A stretch of 64,000 nt of DNA, taken from the NCBI GenBank assembly GCA_964242215.1, contig CAXTCJ010000009.1, forward strand, positions 1 to 64,000, written 5' to 3'. Each line of letters starts with the position of its first letter. Within the stretch, counting starts at the first letter, position 1. The stretch is from LMUY01 sp964242215 (GTDB lineage Bacteria > Pseudomonadota > Alphaproteobacteria > Acetobacterales > Acetobacteraceae). Shown here in pieces: positions 34,631-43,215 of the stretch. Position numbers and translations under genes: made by a program. A model generated the notes under the pieces. It was given only the letters and a program-made list of their open reading frames with translations, did not search any database and was not told where the DNA came from.

Positions 34631-35019
34631 TGCGCCTGCTGCTCGACACCCACCTCCTTCTCTGGGCGGTGAGCGCACCCGACAAGCTGGACGCCACCAC
34701 GCGCGGTCTGGTCGAGGACCCCGCCAACGAGGTGCTGTTCAGCGCCGCTAGCATCTGGGAGATCGCCATCAAGGCCGGGCTCGGCCGGGCGGACTTCACC
34801 GTCCGTCCGGAGGTGATCGCGCAGGCGGCACGGGACACCGGCTTCAGCGAGCTGCCGGTGCGGGCCGCCGTGGCGGCGCGTGTCGCCGACCTACAGCCGC
34901 ACCATCGCGACCCGTTCGACCGGCTGCTGGTGGCGCAGGCGATGGCCGAGCTGGTCCTGCTCTACACGGTCGACCCACTGCTGCCGCCTTATACCGAGCT
35001 GGTGAGGCTGGTGGGATGA
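34630..35019 (+). CDS. PIN-domain (VapC-family) toxin
   Basis: A complete 129-residue PIN-domain ribonuclease. The acidic active-site set is visible: D6 in LLLDTH, E44 in SIWEIAIK, D97 in DPFDRLL, and D115 in YTVDP. VapC toxins of this subgroup cut tRNA or rRNA. It forms a module with the overlapping Phd-type antitoxin and would kill or arrest cells that lose the plasmid. It is followed by about 460 bases without an intact gene, where a decayed transposase lies. Confidence 0.87.
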   Translation: MRLLLDTHLLLWAVSAPDKLDATTRGLVEDPANEVLFSAASIWEIAIKAGLGRADFTVRPEVIAQAARDTGFSELPVRAAVAARVADLQPHHRDPFDRLLVAQAMAELVLLYTVDPLLPPYTELVRLVG

Positions 35020-35128
35020 TTGGAACGCCCCGTCTTTCTGTCCTACCGGAATGGCTTGGCATGACCGGGCGTGCCGTGGACGGCAAGCCCGCCTGAAACC
35101 TACCCTGGCCAAGGTGGCCGGGAAGGCG

Positions 35129-35215
35129 CTAGCCGAGCAGATTCTGCACGGAGTCGGCCAGGTAGGTCGAGTTCCAATAGACGATCGCTGCAATCACCAG
35201 GTTCAGCCCGATGCT
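35129..35215 (-). pseudogene. Remnant of Tn3-family transposase C-terminus
   Basis: On the minus strand the reading SIGLNLVIAAIVYWNSTYL matches the conserved end of Tn3-family transposases (GLNLVxAAIVxWNTxYL). It is continuous for about 28 residues before a stop, and upstream the similarity ends abruptly. Nothing else of a Tn3 element is visible, so this is a short relic of an old insertion or deletion event, located within the toxin-antitoxin cluster. Confidence 0.72.
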
Positions 35216-35433
35216 CGAAACTGCTACACCTCCTAGAGGCAAAGTCGGATTTGGTGATTCAGTCGCTTTCGAGCAGCCGATTGCTCGGTGCAGCGTGCCG
35301 GTGCAAGTGTCCGCTATCCTCCATCCGCTCCTGGAAGCGGACTGGCGACAAACCACTCCACCTCGCCATTCCTCACGGCGGCTCCTGCCGACCCCAACTC
35401 GTCAATCACTTGCACCAGCGGTTATCACGGACG

Positions 35434-35465
35434 CGAAAAGCGCGATAACAGCCATTATCGCGCTT
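35434..35465 (-). terminator. Rho-independent terminator after MazF-like gene
   Basis: Perfect 11-base arms (AAGCGCGATAA and TTATCGCGCTT) surround a six-base loop. Read on the minus strand the stem is followed by a short T run. It begins about 17 bases beyond the stop of the MazF-like gene. A recombination site is a less likely alternative. Confidence 0.6.
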
Positions 35466-35481
35466 AGCAGATTTAGTTGCG

Positions 35482-35838
35482 TTAGTCGCTGATGGCGGTC
35501 GCGCCGTGCAGCGTTGCTGCGAGAAAATCCATGACCGCTTGCCGGTCGATCAAAGGAAGCTGTCCTGCGACCTCGGCGTCCTTGGCTTCGATGGTCGCAA
35601 GCTTCGTCGGGCGCACGATGGAAGGTGCTGGCAACCCGGCTTCGAGAAGGTCGGACACATCGACATCACCCGGCCAGCGTCGATGCCCGGCACTGGTGAT
35701 CATCAGAACCCAGAGCAGCACCGGCATGCCCGGTGCTGCATGGTGCGCCACCACCAGCGCCGGGCGTCGCTGTTGAAAGGGCGGGTCGGTATAAGGAAAC
35801 GGGACCTTGATGACGTCCCAAACATCAAAAGCTCCCAT
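35482..35838 (-). CDS. MazF/PemK-family toxin
   Basis: The 118-residue protein begins MGAFDVWDVIKVPFPYTD and continues RRPALVVAHHAAPGM, the standard PemK/MazF fold with the conserved PF..TD and RPALVV segments. Later segments (LWVLMITSAGH and PSIVRPTKLATIEA) also match the family, the arginine-threonine-lysine being usual for the active surface. It is an endoribonuclease toxin that cleaves mRNA. Its start overlaps the end of the antitoxin gene upstream by 14 bases. The terminator hairpin follows. Confidence 0.85.
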   Translation of the reverse strand: MGAFDVWDVIKVPFPYTDPPFQQRRPALVVAHHAAPGMPVLLWVLMITSAGHRRWPGDVDVSDLLEAGLPAPSIVRPTKLATIEAKDAEVAGQLPLIDRQAVMDFLAATLHGATAISD

Positions 35839-36040
35839 AGGCCTGGGCGTCGTCGGGGCTGTGCCATTCGCCGAATGCCGCGAAAGGATCTTCGATCGCG
35901 GCCGTGGCAGCCTTGGTCAGCACAACCCGTCCCTGCTCGATGCTATAAGCAACCTCATCGCCGGGCTTGAGGCCCAGGGCGGTTCGAACAGCTTGCGGCA
36001 CCGTCGTCTGGGCCTTGCTGGTAAGCCTGCTGGTGATCAT
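35825..36040 (-). CDS. AbrB/MazE-type antitoxin
   Basis: A 71-residue protein with the swapped-hairpin AbrB fold at its N-terminus (MITSRLTSKAQTTVPQAVR, then GLKPGDEVAYSIEQG). The C-terminal tail (AAIEDPFAAFGEWHSP) is the likely toxin-binding part. It overlaps the start of the MazF-like gene by 14 bases. The order antitoxin-toxin and the overlap are typical. It probably represses its own promoter; I see no clear ribosome site before the ATG. Confidence 0.85.
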   Translation of the reverse strand: MITSRLTSKAQTTVPQAVRTALGLKPGDEVAYSIEQGRVVLTKAATAAIEDPFAAFGEWHSPDDAQAYGSF

Positions 36041-36167
36041 GCCGAAAGGTAAGGAAATTCATTACTCCCTTCAAGGTCCTGGGTGGCGCTGCTGATGGGC
36101 ACCACCTGGGTTTGAGGCTCGTGTCGTCTTTCTTGAACGTAAGCGCTCCCGCAGATATCTATCGTTC

Positions 36168-36518
36168 ATGGATGTCACCCCCGAACAAATCCGGGCCGCT
36201 CGCGCTCTCCTGCGCCTCGAGCAGGCCGAACTTGCCCAGCGTGCCCACGTATCGGTCGTCACGATCCGCCGCCTCGAGGCGCCAAATGGGGGCGAGCGCG
36301 TCACGTCCACGACCGTTCAGGGCATCCGTCAGGCCTTGGAGCAGGCGGGGGCAGAATTCATCCCAGATGGCGTGCGTCGACGACGGGCAGCCCGGCCGGA
36401 CGCGCGCACGCTGTACAACGATCTCCGCACGATCAGCCTACGCAGTGCCGTGCGGCTGCAGGGGCACGAACAACTGACGGAGGCCGACCTCTATGACGAG
36501 GATGGTCTGCCGACGTGA
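36168..36518 (+). CDS. XRE-family helix-turn-helix regulator, probable antitoxin
   Basis: The 116-residue protein has an N-terminal helix-turn-helix (QIRAARALLRLEQAELAQ, then VSVVTIRRLEAPNGG and TVQGIRQALEQAG), of the short XRE type. Its C-terminal third is acidic and helical (LQGHEQLTEADLYDEDG). It overlaps the start of a PIN-domain gene by four bases (GTGA), so the two are translated together and probably make a type II pair. In common VapBC systems the antitoxin is of AbrB, RHH or Phd type; an XRE partner is less usual. No ribosome site is obvious before the ATG. Confidence 0.8.
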   Translation: MDVTPEQIRAARALLRLEQAELAQRAHVSVVTIRRLEAPNGGERVTSTTVQGIRQALEQAGAEFIPDGVRRRRAARPDARTLYNDLRTISLRSAVRLQGHEQLTEADLYDEDGLPT

Positions 36519-36910
36519 TCGTCGTCGACAGTTCGGCACTGATCGCCATTCTGCGCCGCGAACAAGAAGCCGACGGTTTCCTGCAGATTATTGCTGCCGC
36601 CGATGGCTGCCTGATGTCGTCGGTCAGCCTGCTCGAGACCAGCATGGTGCTGGCCGGTCGCACTGACGATGCCGCGTCCTGGCTGGAACTCGACGCACTA
36701 ATCAGGCGGGCCGCGATACAGATCGTAGCACAGGATGCAGAGCTGACGGGGGAGGCTCGAGACGCCTTCTTGCGGTATGGCAAGGGCCGCCATCCCGCCG
36801 GGCTCAACCTTGGCGACTGTGCGTCCTATGCCGTCGCCAAGGCGCGCAGCCTGCCGCTGTTGTTCAAAGGCGATGACTTCCCGAAGACCGATCTGACGGC
36901 AGCGAACTAA
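36515..36910 (+). CDS. PIN-domain (VapC-family) toxin
   Basis: A 131-residue PIN protein starting MIVVDSSALIAIL with D5, then E41 in LLETSMVL, D101 in LNLGDCASYAVAKA and D120/D121 in KGDDFPKTDL. These acidic residues are the usual metal-binding set, so it should be catalytically intact. The LPLLFKGDDF ending is the common VapC form. It starts with a GTG overlapping the stop of the XRE gene. About 100 bases later the Rrf2 regulator gene begins. Confidence 0.87.
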   Translation: MIVVDSSALIAILRREQEADGFLQIIAAADGCLMSSVSLLETSMVLAGRTDDAASWLELDALIRRAAIQIVAQDAELTGEARDAFLRYGKGRHPAGLNLGDCASYAVAKARSLPLLFKGDDFPKTDLTAAN

Positions 36911-37013
36911 CGGATCGCCTGCTGCAGCCGGGCGAGAGCTCCAACCACCTGCCCCTTCCTCTTGACGGTCGTCATAGCTGCGACCACCAAAGCCCTTTAG
37001 GATTACGGATCGA

Positions 37014-37442
37014 ATGCTGTCTAGCCGGGCGAAGTATGCTCTGCGTGCCGTCCTCGTGCTCGGCGACACGCAAGCCAGTGGTGCCTGGACGAGCGCCCAC
37101 GTCATTGCCGAACAAGCCGTTATCCCGCGCAAGTTTCTCGAAGCCATCCTCGTGCAGTTGCGCGAAAGCGGCTTTGTCGAGAGCCGCCGCGGTGCAGTCG
37201 GCGGCCATCGGCTGCTCTCCCCGGCAGAGATGCTGACGGCCGCCGACATCATCCGCGTCGTGGACGGCCCGATCGCACTGACACCCTGCGCCAGCCGAAC
37301 CCAACCCGGTGTGTGCAAGGATTGCCAGGACATTCGAACCTGTCAGCTCACAAAGCTGATGCAGCAGGTGCGGGACGCGGCGGCAAACGTGCTGGAAGGG
37401 TGCAGCATAGCAGATCTTCTCCGCCACCCGGAGCTGCTGTAG
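37014..37442 (+). CDS. Rrf2-family transcriptional regulator with cysteine cluster
   Basis: A 142-residue Rrf2 protein. The N-terminal winged helix (MLSSRAKYALRAVLVLGD, IPRKFLEAILVQLRESG, RGAVGGHRLL) is typical of IscR, NsrR and CymR. From residue 93 come four cysteines (PCASRTQPGVC then KDCQ and RTCQL); the family's three-cysteine Fe-S pattern is not clearly matched, so cluster or thiol sensing is only possible. It is followed by a dioxygenase and an FAD protein, with the dyad at 37455-37478 between them, which suggests it controls a thiol-related operon. Confidence 0.87.
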   Translation: MLSSRAKYALRAVLVLGDTQASGAWTSAHVIAEQAVIPRKFLEAILVQLRESGFVESRRGAVGGHRLLSPAEMLTAADIIRVVDGPIALTPCASRTQPGVCKDCQDIRTCQLTKLMQQVRDAAANVLEGCSIADLLRHPELL

Positions 37443-37454
37443 CACAGGCTTCCA

Positions 37455-37493
37455 AATTCTACTTGACGAGTAGGAATTAAATAACGGCATACT
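37455..37493 (+). promoter_or_regulatory. Rrf2-type dyad and promoter before the dioxygenase gene
   Basis: The dyad AATTCTACTTGACGAGTAGG (37455-37474) continues with AATT. It reads almost the same on both strands, around a five-base centre, and has the AT-rich ends usual for Rrf2 operators. It contains a -35-like TTGACG at 37463-37468. A -10-like CATACT at 37488-37493 lies 19 bases further, slightly long. Confidence 0.5.
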
Positions 37494-37550
37494 GCCTCTC
37501 AGCCGCGCAGCAACGATCTGCGTCGCGGCTCGAACAATGGAGGTTCTGCC

Positions 37551-38141
37551 ATGATGAACCATTTGGGGCCCAAGGACCGGGCTGCAGAAAACCCGGCGTT
37601 ATTGCAAACACCACCGCTGGTATCCCTTGGTAATAGTCTGCGAAACCGGCTTTTTGGCGACGTTGATCGGGCAATTGGCTCAAGTAATAGTCCAATACAC
37701 GAGACTATGCTGCGTGTTCTGGGAGACCACGTTGGTCAGTCCGACCTCCTCGAAGGTATTTCCTGTACCGGGTCTTGTCAGCAATACACGCGCGAACTCC
37801 TGCACGCGGGGCCGGGATATTCCATTTTGGCGATTGTGTGGCATCCTGGGCAAATGTCACCGATCCACGGACACAAAGCCTGGTGCGTTCTCGGTGTACA
37901 GCAGGGGGAGCTGGTCGAAACGTATCTGAAAGCGAGCCCATCGCTGAAGAGCGGCCAAAGCGAACTCCATGTCACAGGGTGCCGCCAGCTCGCGACCGGG
38001 GCCGTCACCGGGTCGGACGTGGATCCTGACTGCTATCACCGGGTGGCAAATTTGGGCGTGGTCCCTGCCGTCTCGATCCATGTCTATGGCACGCCGTTCG
38101 CGCGGTTGAGCACGGACCTGAACCGGATCTGGCCCGGCTGA
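37551..38141 (+). CDS. Cysteine dioxygenase-like cupin
   Basis: A 196-residue single-domain cupin of the type I cysteine dioxygenase superfamily. The metal-binding set is visible: SPIHGHKAWCVLGVQQGE gives the two histidines and CYHRVANLG gives the third. WHPGQMSPIHGH and GQQGE-type spacing match bacterial thiol dioxygenases that oxidise cysteine, 3-mercaptopropionate or similar thiols to sulfinates. GGAGG stands seven bases before the ATG. The substrate cannot be decided. It is placed between an Rrf2 regulator and an FAD/NAD(P)-binding protein. Confidence 0.8.
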   Translation: MMNHLGPKDRAAENPALLQTPPLVSLGNSLRNRLFGDVDRAIGSSNSPIHETMLRVLGDHVGQSDLLEGISCTGSCQQYTRELLHAGPGYSILAIVWHPGQMSPIHGHKAWCVLGVQQGELVETYLKASPSLKSGQSELHVTGCRQLATGAVTGSDVDPDCYHRVANLGVVPAVSIHVYGTPFARLSTDLNRIWPG

Positions 38142-38173
38142 CGCTTTCCGAACACGACGTGAGAGAGACCGGT

Positions 38174-39529
38174 ATGAAGAGGCAGACTGTCGCCATCGTT
38201 GGGGCAGGCTTCAGCGGCACGCTGCTCGCCGTGCACCTGCTCCGGCAACCCATGCCGCCGAACGTCGTCCTGCTCGAGCGGGAGCATGCCCTCGGGCGGG
38301 GTGTGGCCTATTCCACCCACAACTTGAACCACCGCCTCAACGTGCCCGCCGAGCGCATGAGCGCCTTTGCCGACGATCCGGGCGACTTCTTGCGTTGGTT
38401 GAACAACTGTGGTCACGGCGGGCAACCCGGCGACTTCGTCCCGAGATGGCTCTTTGGTTGCTATATTCGCCAGCGCCTTGCCGAAGTGGCCCATAGCACC
38501 GCTGCCCGGCTAGAGGTGGCGCACGGCGACGCCACGGCGATCGTGATGGGACCGACTGGCGGGGTGCTCGAACTCGGCTGCGGCCGGCGCATCCGCGCGG
38601 ACCAGATCGTCCTGGCGATGGGCAATCATCGGCCCCAGCGATTGCCCATGGCAGACGCGGCGTTCCTCGCCAGCCCGTATTACCGCGGTGATCCATGGGC
38701 GCCGAACGCTCTGGCCGGGCTCGATCCCGATGCGCCCGTGCTGCTGGTTGGCAGCGGGCTGACCATGGTCGACGTGGTCGTGTCCCTGCTCGATGCCGGC
38801 CATCGCGGACCGATCCAAGCCATCTCGCGCCGAGGTCTTCTGCCGCAGCCGCACGTGGCGGCGCATCATGCACCCTTCGCCTTGCCCGAGGCATACCCAG
38901 TGCCCTTGTCACGCCAGTTGCAGCATTTGCGTCGCGAGGCCCGGAAGGCCGCGGCACAGGGCGTGCCCTGGCAGGCCGTCATGGATAGCGTGCGCCACCG
39001 GGTCCAGGAGATTTGGTGCCGAGCGTCAGAGGCGGAGCGCCGCCGCTTCCTACGCCACGCCCGTCCTTGGTGGGACATCCACCGTCATCGGATCGCGCCC
39101 GCCGTTGCCATCCGCATCGACCAGGCCCGCACGAGCGGCCAATTGCGGATCGACGCCGGCCGCATCAGCTCGTTGACGGCTGGGCCCGGCGCCGTGGACA
39201 TCGTCTATACGCCCCGTGGACGCTCGGAGCCGGTGCACATCCAGGCTGCCAGGGTCATCAACTGTACCGGGCCTGCGAGTGACGTTACGCGCAGCGACGA
39301 TCCCCTGCTTCAGTCACTGCTGGCCCAGGACCTGGCTGCGCCGGATGCTCTGCGGCTCGGGCTGAACGTCAGTCCTTCGGGTGAGCTCCTGCGATCCGAC
39401 GGGACCGTCGCGCCCGACCTGTATGCTGTTGGGCCCGCAACAAAGGGCGCTTGGTGGGAGATCACGTCCGTACCCGATATCCGCCGGGAATGCGCGCGTT
39501 TGGCTATTTCAATCGTGCCATCGGCGTGA
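38174..39529 (+). CDS. FAD/NAD(P)-binding oxidoreductase-like protein
   Basis: A 451-residue flavoprotein. It begins MKRQTVAIVGAGFSGTLLA (GxGxxG), with a later nucleotide-binding VLLVGSGLTMVDVVVSL near residue 192. LNVPAERMSAFADDPGDF and RVINCTGPASD match the FAD-NAD(P)-binding family (PF13454-like). ATG 38174 is preferred because GAGAGAG precedes it, though a GTG at 38159 is in frame. It follows the dioxygenase by 32 bases, so it is probably co-transcribed and may supply or use electrons in thiol oxidation (inference). About 225 bases with no gene follow it. Confidence 0.78.
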   Translation: MKRQTVAIVGAGFSGTLLAVHLLRQPMPPNVVLLEREHALGRGVAYSTHNLNHRLNVPAERMSAFADDPGDFLRWLNNCGHGGQPGDFVPRWLFGCYIRQRLAEVAHSTAARLEVAHGDATAIVMGPTGGVLELGCGRRIRADQIVLAMGNHRPQRLPMADAAFLASPYYRGDPWAPNALAGLDPDAPVLLVGSGLTMVDVVVSLLDAGHRGPIQAISRRGLLPQPHVAAHHAPFALPEAYPVPLSRQLQHLRREARKAAAQGVPWQAVMDSVRHRVQEIWCRASEAERRRFLRHARPWWDIHRHRIAPAVAIRIDQARTSGQLRIDAGRISSLTAGPGAVDIVYTPRGRSEPVHIQAARVINCTGPASDVTRSDDPLLQSLLAQDLAAPDALRLGLNVSPSGELLRSDGTVAPDLYAVGPATKGAWWEITSVPDIRRECARLAISIVPSA

Positions 39530-39754
39530 TGTAGACGCGTAACGCAATCAGTAGTTTACGCGACCAACGGTCACCGCCCCGCCCCATGCCCGTGAATAAA
39601 CGGGAGCAGAACCGAACCATACGAATGTACAGTGTAGTCAGGCGAACTCGGGTTGTGTTAACCGTGTGCTCATGCGCGGGCGCTCTTGGGCGCACGAGCT
39701 CGACTGAGAAAACTGCAAGTCTCAAAATCTAGTTTGCGGCGAAAGGAACCTTCG

Positions 39755-40153
39755 TTGTTGGTGACTTACGGCTCTCTCGCTTCACCGTTCTACCTTTCTG
39801 AAAGCCGTATCATTGAGGTGGCCGATTCTCGGTTAAGAATGCTTATCCTTGGCCTGCTAAGGAAGGTGAGGGTCGACGAGAAATGGTACCTCGAATATTA
39901 CCGAGACGTGTATGAGGCAATCGACAGAGGGGAAGCTCGGTCTGCAACTGACCACTACATATCGGCAGGCTATTTCGAGGATCGGATGCCTCGGTGGACC
40001 ACGGTCGACGAACCTTGGTACCTAGACACTTACCCCGACGTCCGGGACGCTGTGCGTCGCGGTGAGATCTCAACCGCGCAGACACATTTCCTGTCGGACG
40101 GATTTCGCGAGGGACGGCTTCCCTCGGCATCTTGGTCTCTTACTGAGGGCTGA
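39755..40153 (+). CDS. Stand-alone WY/HY repeat protein
   Basis: The protein has about 132 residues and carries two copies of the WY repeat: VDEKWYLEYYRDVYEAIDRG and VDEPWYLDTYPDVRDAVRRG, each followed by an HY/HF element (ATDHYISAGY, TQTHFL-type) ending in G(Y/F)xEDR/GR. The same module lies within the methyltransferase-GT2-GT4 protein and the RgpF-GT4 protein. The start is uncertain: AAAGGA at 39742 puts TTG 39755 at the best distance, but GTG 39761 is possible. The gene is followed by a large glycosyltransferase gene 19 bases downstream. It may bind or dock partners in the glycan complex (inference). Confidence 0.68.
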   Translation: MLVTYGSLASPFYLSESRIIEVADSRLRMLILGLLRKVRVDEKWYLEYYRDVYEAIDRGEARSATDHYISAGYFEDRMPRWTTVDEPWYLDTYPDVRDAVRRGEISTAQTHFLSDGFREGRLPSASWSLTEG

Positions 40154-40172
40154 TTCAGAGTAAGATATACCT

Positions 40173-43100
40173 ATGGCCGATATCAGGGGTCTGATCGACA
40201 GCGTCGAAGGATCATATCTCTCAGGATGGGCGTATGATCAGAGCGCGCCTAATCGTACGTGTAAGATAACGGTCTTAGACGAGAACGATGCCATCGTTGC
40301 ACAGGGACGAGCATCCCGTCAGCGGCCGGATCTAGCTGTCTTGGGGCACGGCCGGACGGATTTTGCCTTTCGGGTGCTGCTACCCTCGATTACCTCGGCC
40401 ACGCAGCTTTCGGTCCGAGCCGACGACTTCCCGCTTGCCAACTCGCCGATTAAGCTCGGCCCAGCCATATTCGATGGCGATGCCTCACTGAAGGACGGGG
40501 TTGTCGCAGGTTGGGTCACTGAACGGATCAGTGGGTTCAGTCCACCATTCATCGAGATTGTCGACCAGGATCTCAGGGTCATCGCAACGGCCCAGGCATC
40601 GTTTGACAATGTCATTGCAGATCAAAACTATTCTCCCGCTCGTTTCAAAGTTGACGTCCCTAATTGGGCGTTCAACAACAAATCCCTGCATCTGACTGTA
40701 AGCGCAAATGGAGTTGCCTTTGCTCGTTGCGACTCGATGTTGCGGCTCATCGGATATATAGATCAGGTATCACCACACCGTTGTGCTGGTTGGCTTTATT
40801 CGCCAGATGCTCCTCACCGGCAATTTGCCATCGCGGTCTACACCGAAGGCAAACTGGTCGGTTCCGGCCCTTGCAACGTGGCAAGGCACGACATCACATC
40901 GGTCCACCCTATGGCGTTTGCTGCCGGGTTCGACTTCGCCTTGAGCTTGGCCGACCGCCCGGAGTTTAAGCACCTCCTGTCATTTCGGTTACTGGATTCG
41001 GACCACGAGATATTCGACGGCCCGATCCTCGCCGTCACCCGACCCGGCTTCGTTCAGCTCGCGCGCGAAATCTCAACGCGAGCGCGCAAATCCGGCGAGA
41101 CCCACCTTCGGCCGGAACCCCTGGCCCTCTTGCAATCCGGCGTCCATGCAATGCTGAAGACGGCGCGGGAAACTGACCAGTTTCACCTCGTCCCGATCAA
41201 GGCCCCCCTCGAGGACCGGCCAACTCACATCCGCCTGACGATCGTCGTGCCGGTCTACCGCGGAGTGGCCGAGACACGGGCCTGTATAGAGAGCGTTCTG
41301 GCAACGCGGAACGCCGACTCCGATCGACTGATCATTGTCGCCGACAAACCACCCGAGCCTCAGATGCTGCCCATACTTGGGTATTTCGCCACAAAACCCA
41401 ACGTTATTCTGCTGGTCAATGACCAAAATCTGGGTTTCATAAAGTCCGTCAATCGTGGGCTGGAGTTCTGCCTGAGCGGTGACGTTCTGTTGCTGAACTC
41501 GGACACGAAGATGTTTCCGGGAGCCCTGGACGAGTTGGCCGCGGTGATGCACTCAGCCGCAGATATCGGCATCGTCACGGCGATGTCCAACAACGCGACC
41601 ATCTTCAGCTATCCCCACCCGAGCCGACGCGGCCGGGACCTGACCGACTCGAGTTGGGACGAGCTCGCGGCGGTTGCGGCGGCATCCAACAAAGGCATGG
41701 TCATCGACGTGCCGACCGGCCACGGCTTCTGCATGCTGATCCGCCACACCGTGCTGTATCAGGTGGGATTGCTGGATGAGGTCTTTGGCCGCGGCTACGG
41801 CGAGGAAAACGATTTTTGTCAACGCGCCGCCGACCTCGGCTATCGCAGTGTCGCGGCATGCGGTGCGCTCGTCGAGCATCGGGAGAGTGTCTCCTTTACC
41901 TCCGAGAAGGCCGACCTGCTGAGGACCAACCTAAGGATCCTGGAGGGACGCTATCCCGAGTACACGCCAACGATCATGGCGTTCGAGCGCACGGATCCGC
42001 TTCGCAACGCCCGCCGCGCCCTGGACCTGTATCGCGTGGCAAAGGCCGCCGGCACTTTCCTGGTTGTCATCGAGGCGTGGTTTGGCGGCGGGTCGCGTAA
42101 GGCCGCGGCGGATATTACCGAACGGGCACTCGGCCCTGGGCAGTGCACGATAACCGTCCGCTGCCTGCGCGAGGGCGGGGTAGAGGTCACCATCGCCGAA
42201 CCCGTGATCCAAGCCCTATTCGACCCCAGCGAGGGCGCTGACCTGATTGCGCTGCTCGATGCCGCGAAGCCGGTCGGCGTTTTCGTGCATCAGGTGCTGG
42301 GATACGATGCGGCCATCATCGAGGCCCTCGTGGGTTGGCTCGGCCGGGTGCCGAGCGTCTTTTACGGACACGATTTCTATGCAATCTGCCCTCGCGTCAC
42401 AATGATCGACGCCGTAAACGAGTTTTGTGGCGCTGCATCGACCGAGACATGCGAGCGGTGTCTAGAACTCGGCGGCCAGCACGAACACTCGCGGTCGCAG
42501 GACCTGACAGCCAGCGAGCATCGCGATCTGTTCGGCCGGCTGCTGCGGGCGGTGCGTCAAGTCGTCACCCCGTCGGAAGACACAGCCCGCTGGATCCGGC
42601 GGATTCACCCATCCCTTGCCATAACGGCGATTCCGCATCCGTCGACGAGTGGCGTTGGCGCAACCACCATGCGCTCCGGCAGCCGGTCGAACTTCACCCT
42701 GGTCGGCGCGATCGGCCACCACAAGGGATCTGCCTTACTCCTCGACATTGCCCGTCACGCGCGACTGAAATACCCAGCGCTGCACTTCACCGTGCTCGGT
42801 TACACTGACCGCGACGAAGCGCTCAAGCAGATTGGCAATGTTTCTATTTCAGGACCCTACAAAAATGGCGAGTTACTTGATTTGGTCGACATGACCGACT
42901 CTTGTGCGGCGCTCTTTTTGCATAATTGGCCCGAGACCTTTTCCTACACACTGACCGAAGTTGCCGAATTGGGGTTGATGCCGATTGTACCTGATATAGG
43001 CGCGCCCGTTGACCGGGTTCGGGCCGCCGATTTCGGGATCGTTTATCCATTTCCAGCATCACCGCTGGAGGTTCTTAGAATATTGGCTTCGTTCTCAGAC

Positions 43101-43214
43101 GGATTCATGGGACCGGGTTCTGGAAGACCGCAGGATTTAGTCCCGGTAGCTCAGTCGGACAATTTCATGGGTGGCCCACTCGGAATTAGCCCATCTTACA
43201 ACGATGGAATCTGA
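40173..43214 (+). CDS. Three GWA modules - GT2 - GT4-like glycosyltransferase
   Basis: The first about 290 residues hold three copies of a roughly 90-residue beta-rich module. Its marks are G-x-(V/I)-D near the start, GWA/GWV/GWL about 15 residues later, and a V/F-rich strand series ending around residues 95, 190 and 285. A GT2 domain follows from about residue 350 (LTIVVPVYRGVAETRAC, VLLLNSDTKMFPG near 435, then DEVFGRGYGEENDFCQRA). A GT4-like C-terminal domain follows from about residue 625 (LVVIEAWFGGGSRKAAAD, FTLVGAIGHHKGSALLLDI). It resembles modular polysaccharide glycosyltransferases; specificity is unknown. The ATG overlaps nothing and has weak upstream signals. Confidence 0.82.
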   Translation: MADIRGLIDSVEGSYLSGWAYDQSAPNRTCKITVLDENDAIVAQGRASRQRPDLAVLGHGRTDFAFRVLLPSITSATQLSVRADDFPLANSPIKLGPAIFDGDASLKDGVVAGWVTERISGFSPPFIEIVDQDLRVIATAQASFDNVIADQNYSPARFKVDVPNWAFNNKSLHLTVSANGVAFARCDSMLRLIGYIDQVSPHRCAGWLYSPDAPHRQFAIAVYTEGKLVGSGPCNVARHDITSVHPMAFAAGFDFALSLADRPEFKHLLSFRLLDSDHEIFDGPILAVTRPGFVQLAREISTRARKSGETHLRPEPLALLQSGVHAMLKTARETDQFHLVPIKAPLEDRPTHIRLTIVVPVYRGVAETRACIESVLATRNADSDRLIIVADKPPEPQMLPILGYFATKPNVILLVNDQNLGFIKSVNRGLEFCLSGDVLLLNSDTKMFPGALDELAAVMHSAADIGIVTAMSNNATIFSYPHPSRRGRDLTDSSWDELAAVAAASNKGMVIDVPTGHGFCMLIRHTVLYQVGLLDEVFGRGYGEENDFCQRAADLGYRSVAACGALVEHRESVSFTSEKADLLRTNLRILEGRYPEYTPTIMAFERTDPLRNARRALDLYRVAKAAGTFLVVIEAWFGGGSRKAAADITERALGPGQCTITVRCLREGGVEVTIAEPVIQALFDPSEGADLIALLDAAKPVGVFVHQVLGYDAAIIEALVGWLGRVPSVFYGHDFYAICPRVTMIDAVNEFCGAASTETCERCLELGGQHEHSRSQDLTASEHRDLFGRLLRAVRQVVTPSEDTARWIRRIHPSLAITAIPHPSTSGVGATTMRSGSRSNFTLVGAIGHHKGSALLLDIARHARLKYPALHFTVLGYTDRDEALKQIGNVSISGPYKNGELLDLVDMTDSCAALFLHNWPETFSYTLTEVAELGLMPIVPDIGAPVDRVRAADFGIVYPFPASPLEVLRILASFSDGFMGPGSGRPQDLVPVAQSDNFMGGPLGISPSYNDGI

Positions 43215-43215
43215 A

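Larger units (their letters stand above)
35020..35481. other. Stretch with decayed Tn3 transposase and terminator
   Basis: No intact gene lies between the PIN toxin and the MazF-like gene. The stretch holds the transposase remnant at 35129-35215 and the hairpin at 35434-35465; the rest is unrecognised. Confidence 0.6.

Noticed and set aside
35434..35465. Possible recombination or resolvase site
   Set aside because: The stem is perfect and followed by a T run just beyond a stop codon, so a terminator is the simpler explanation; Tn3 res sites are longer.
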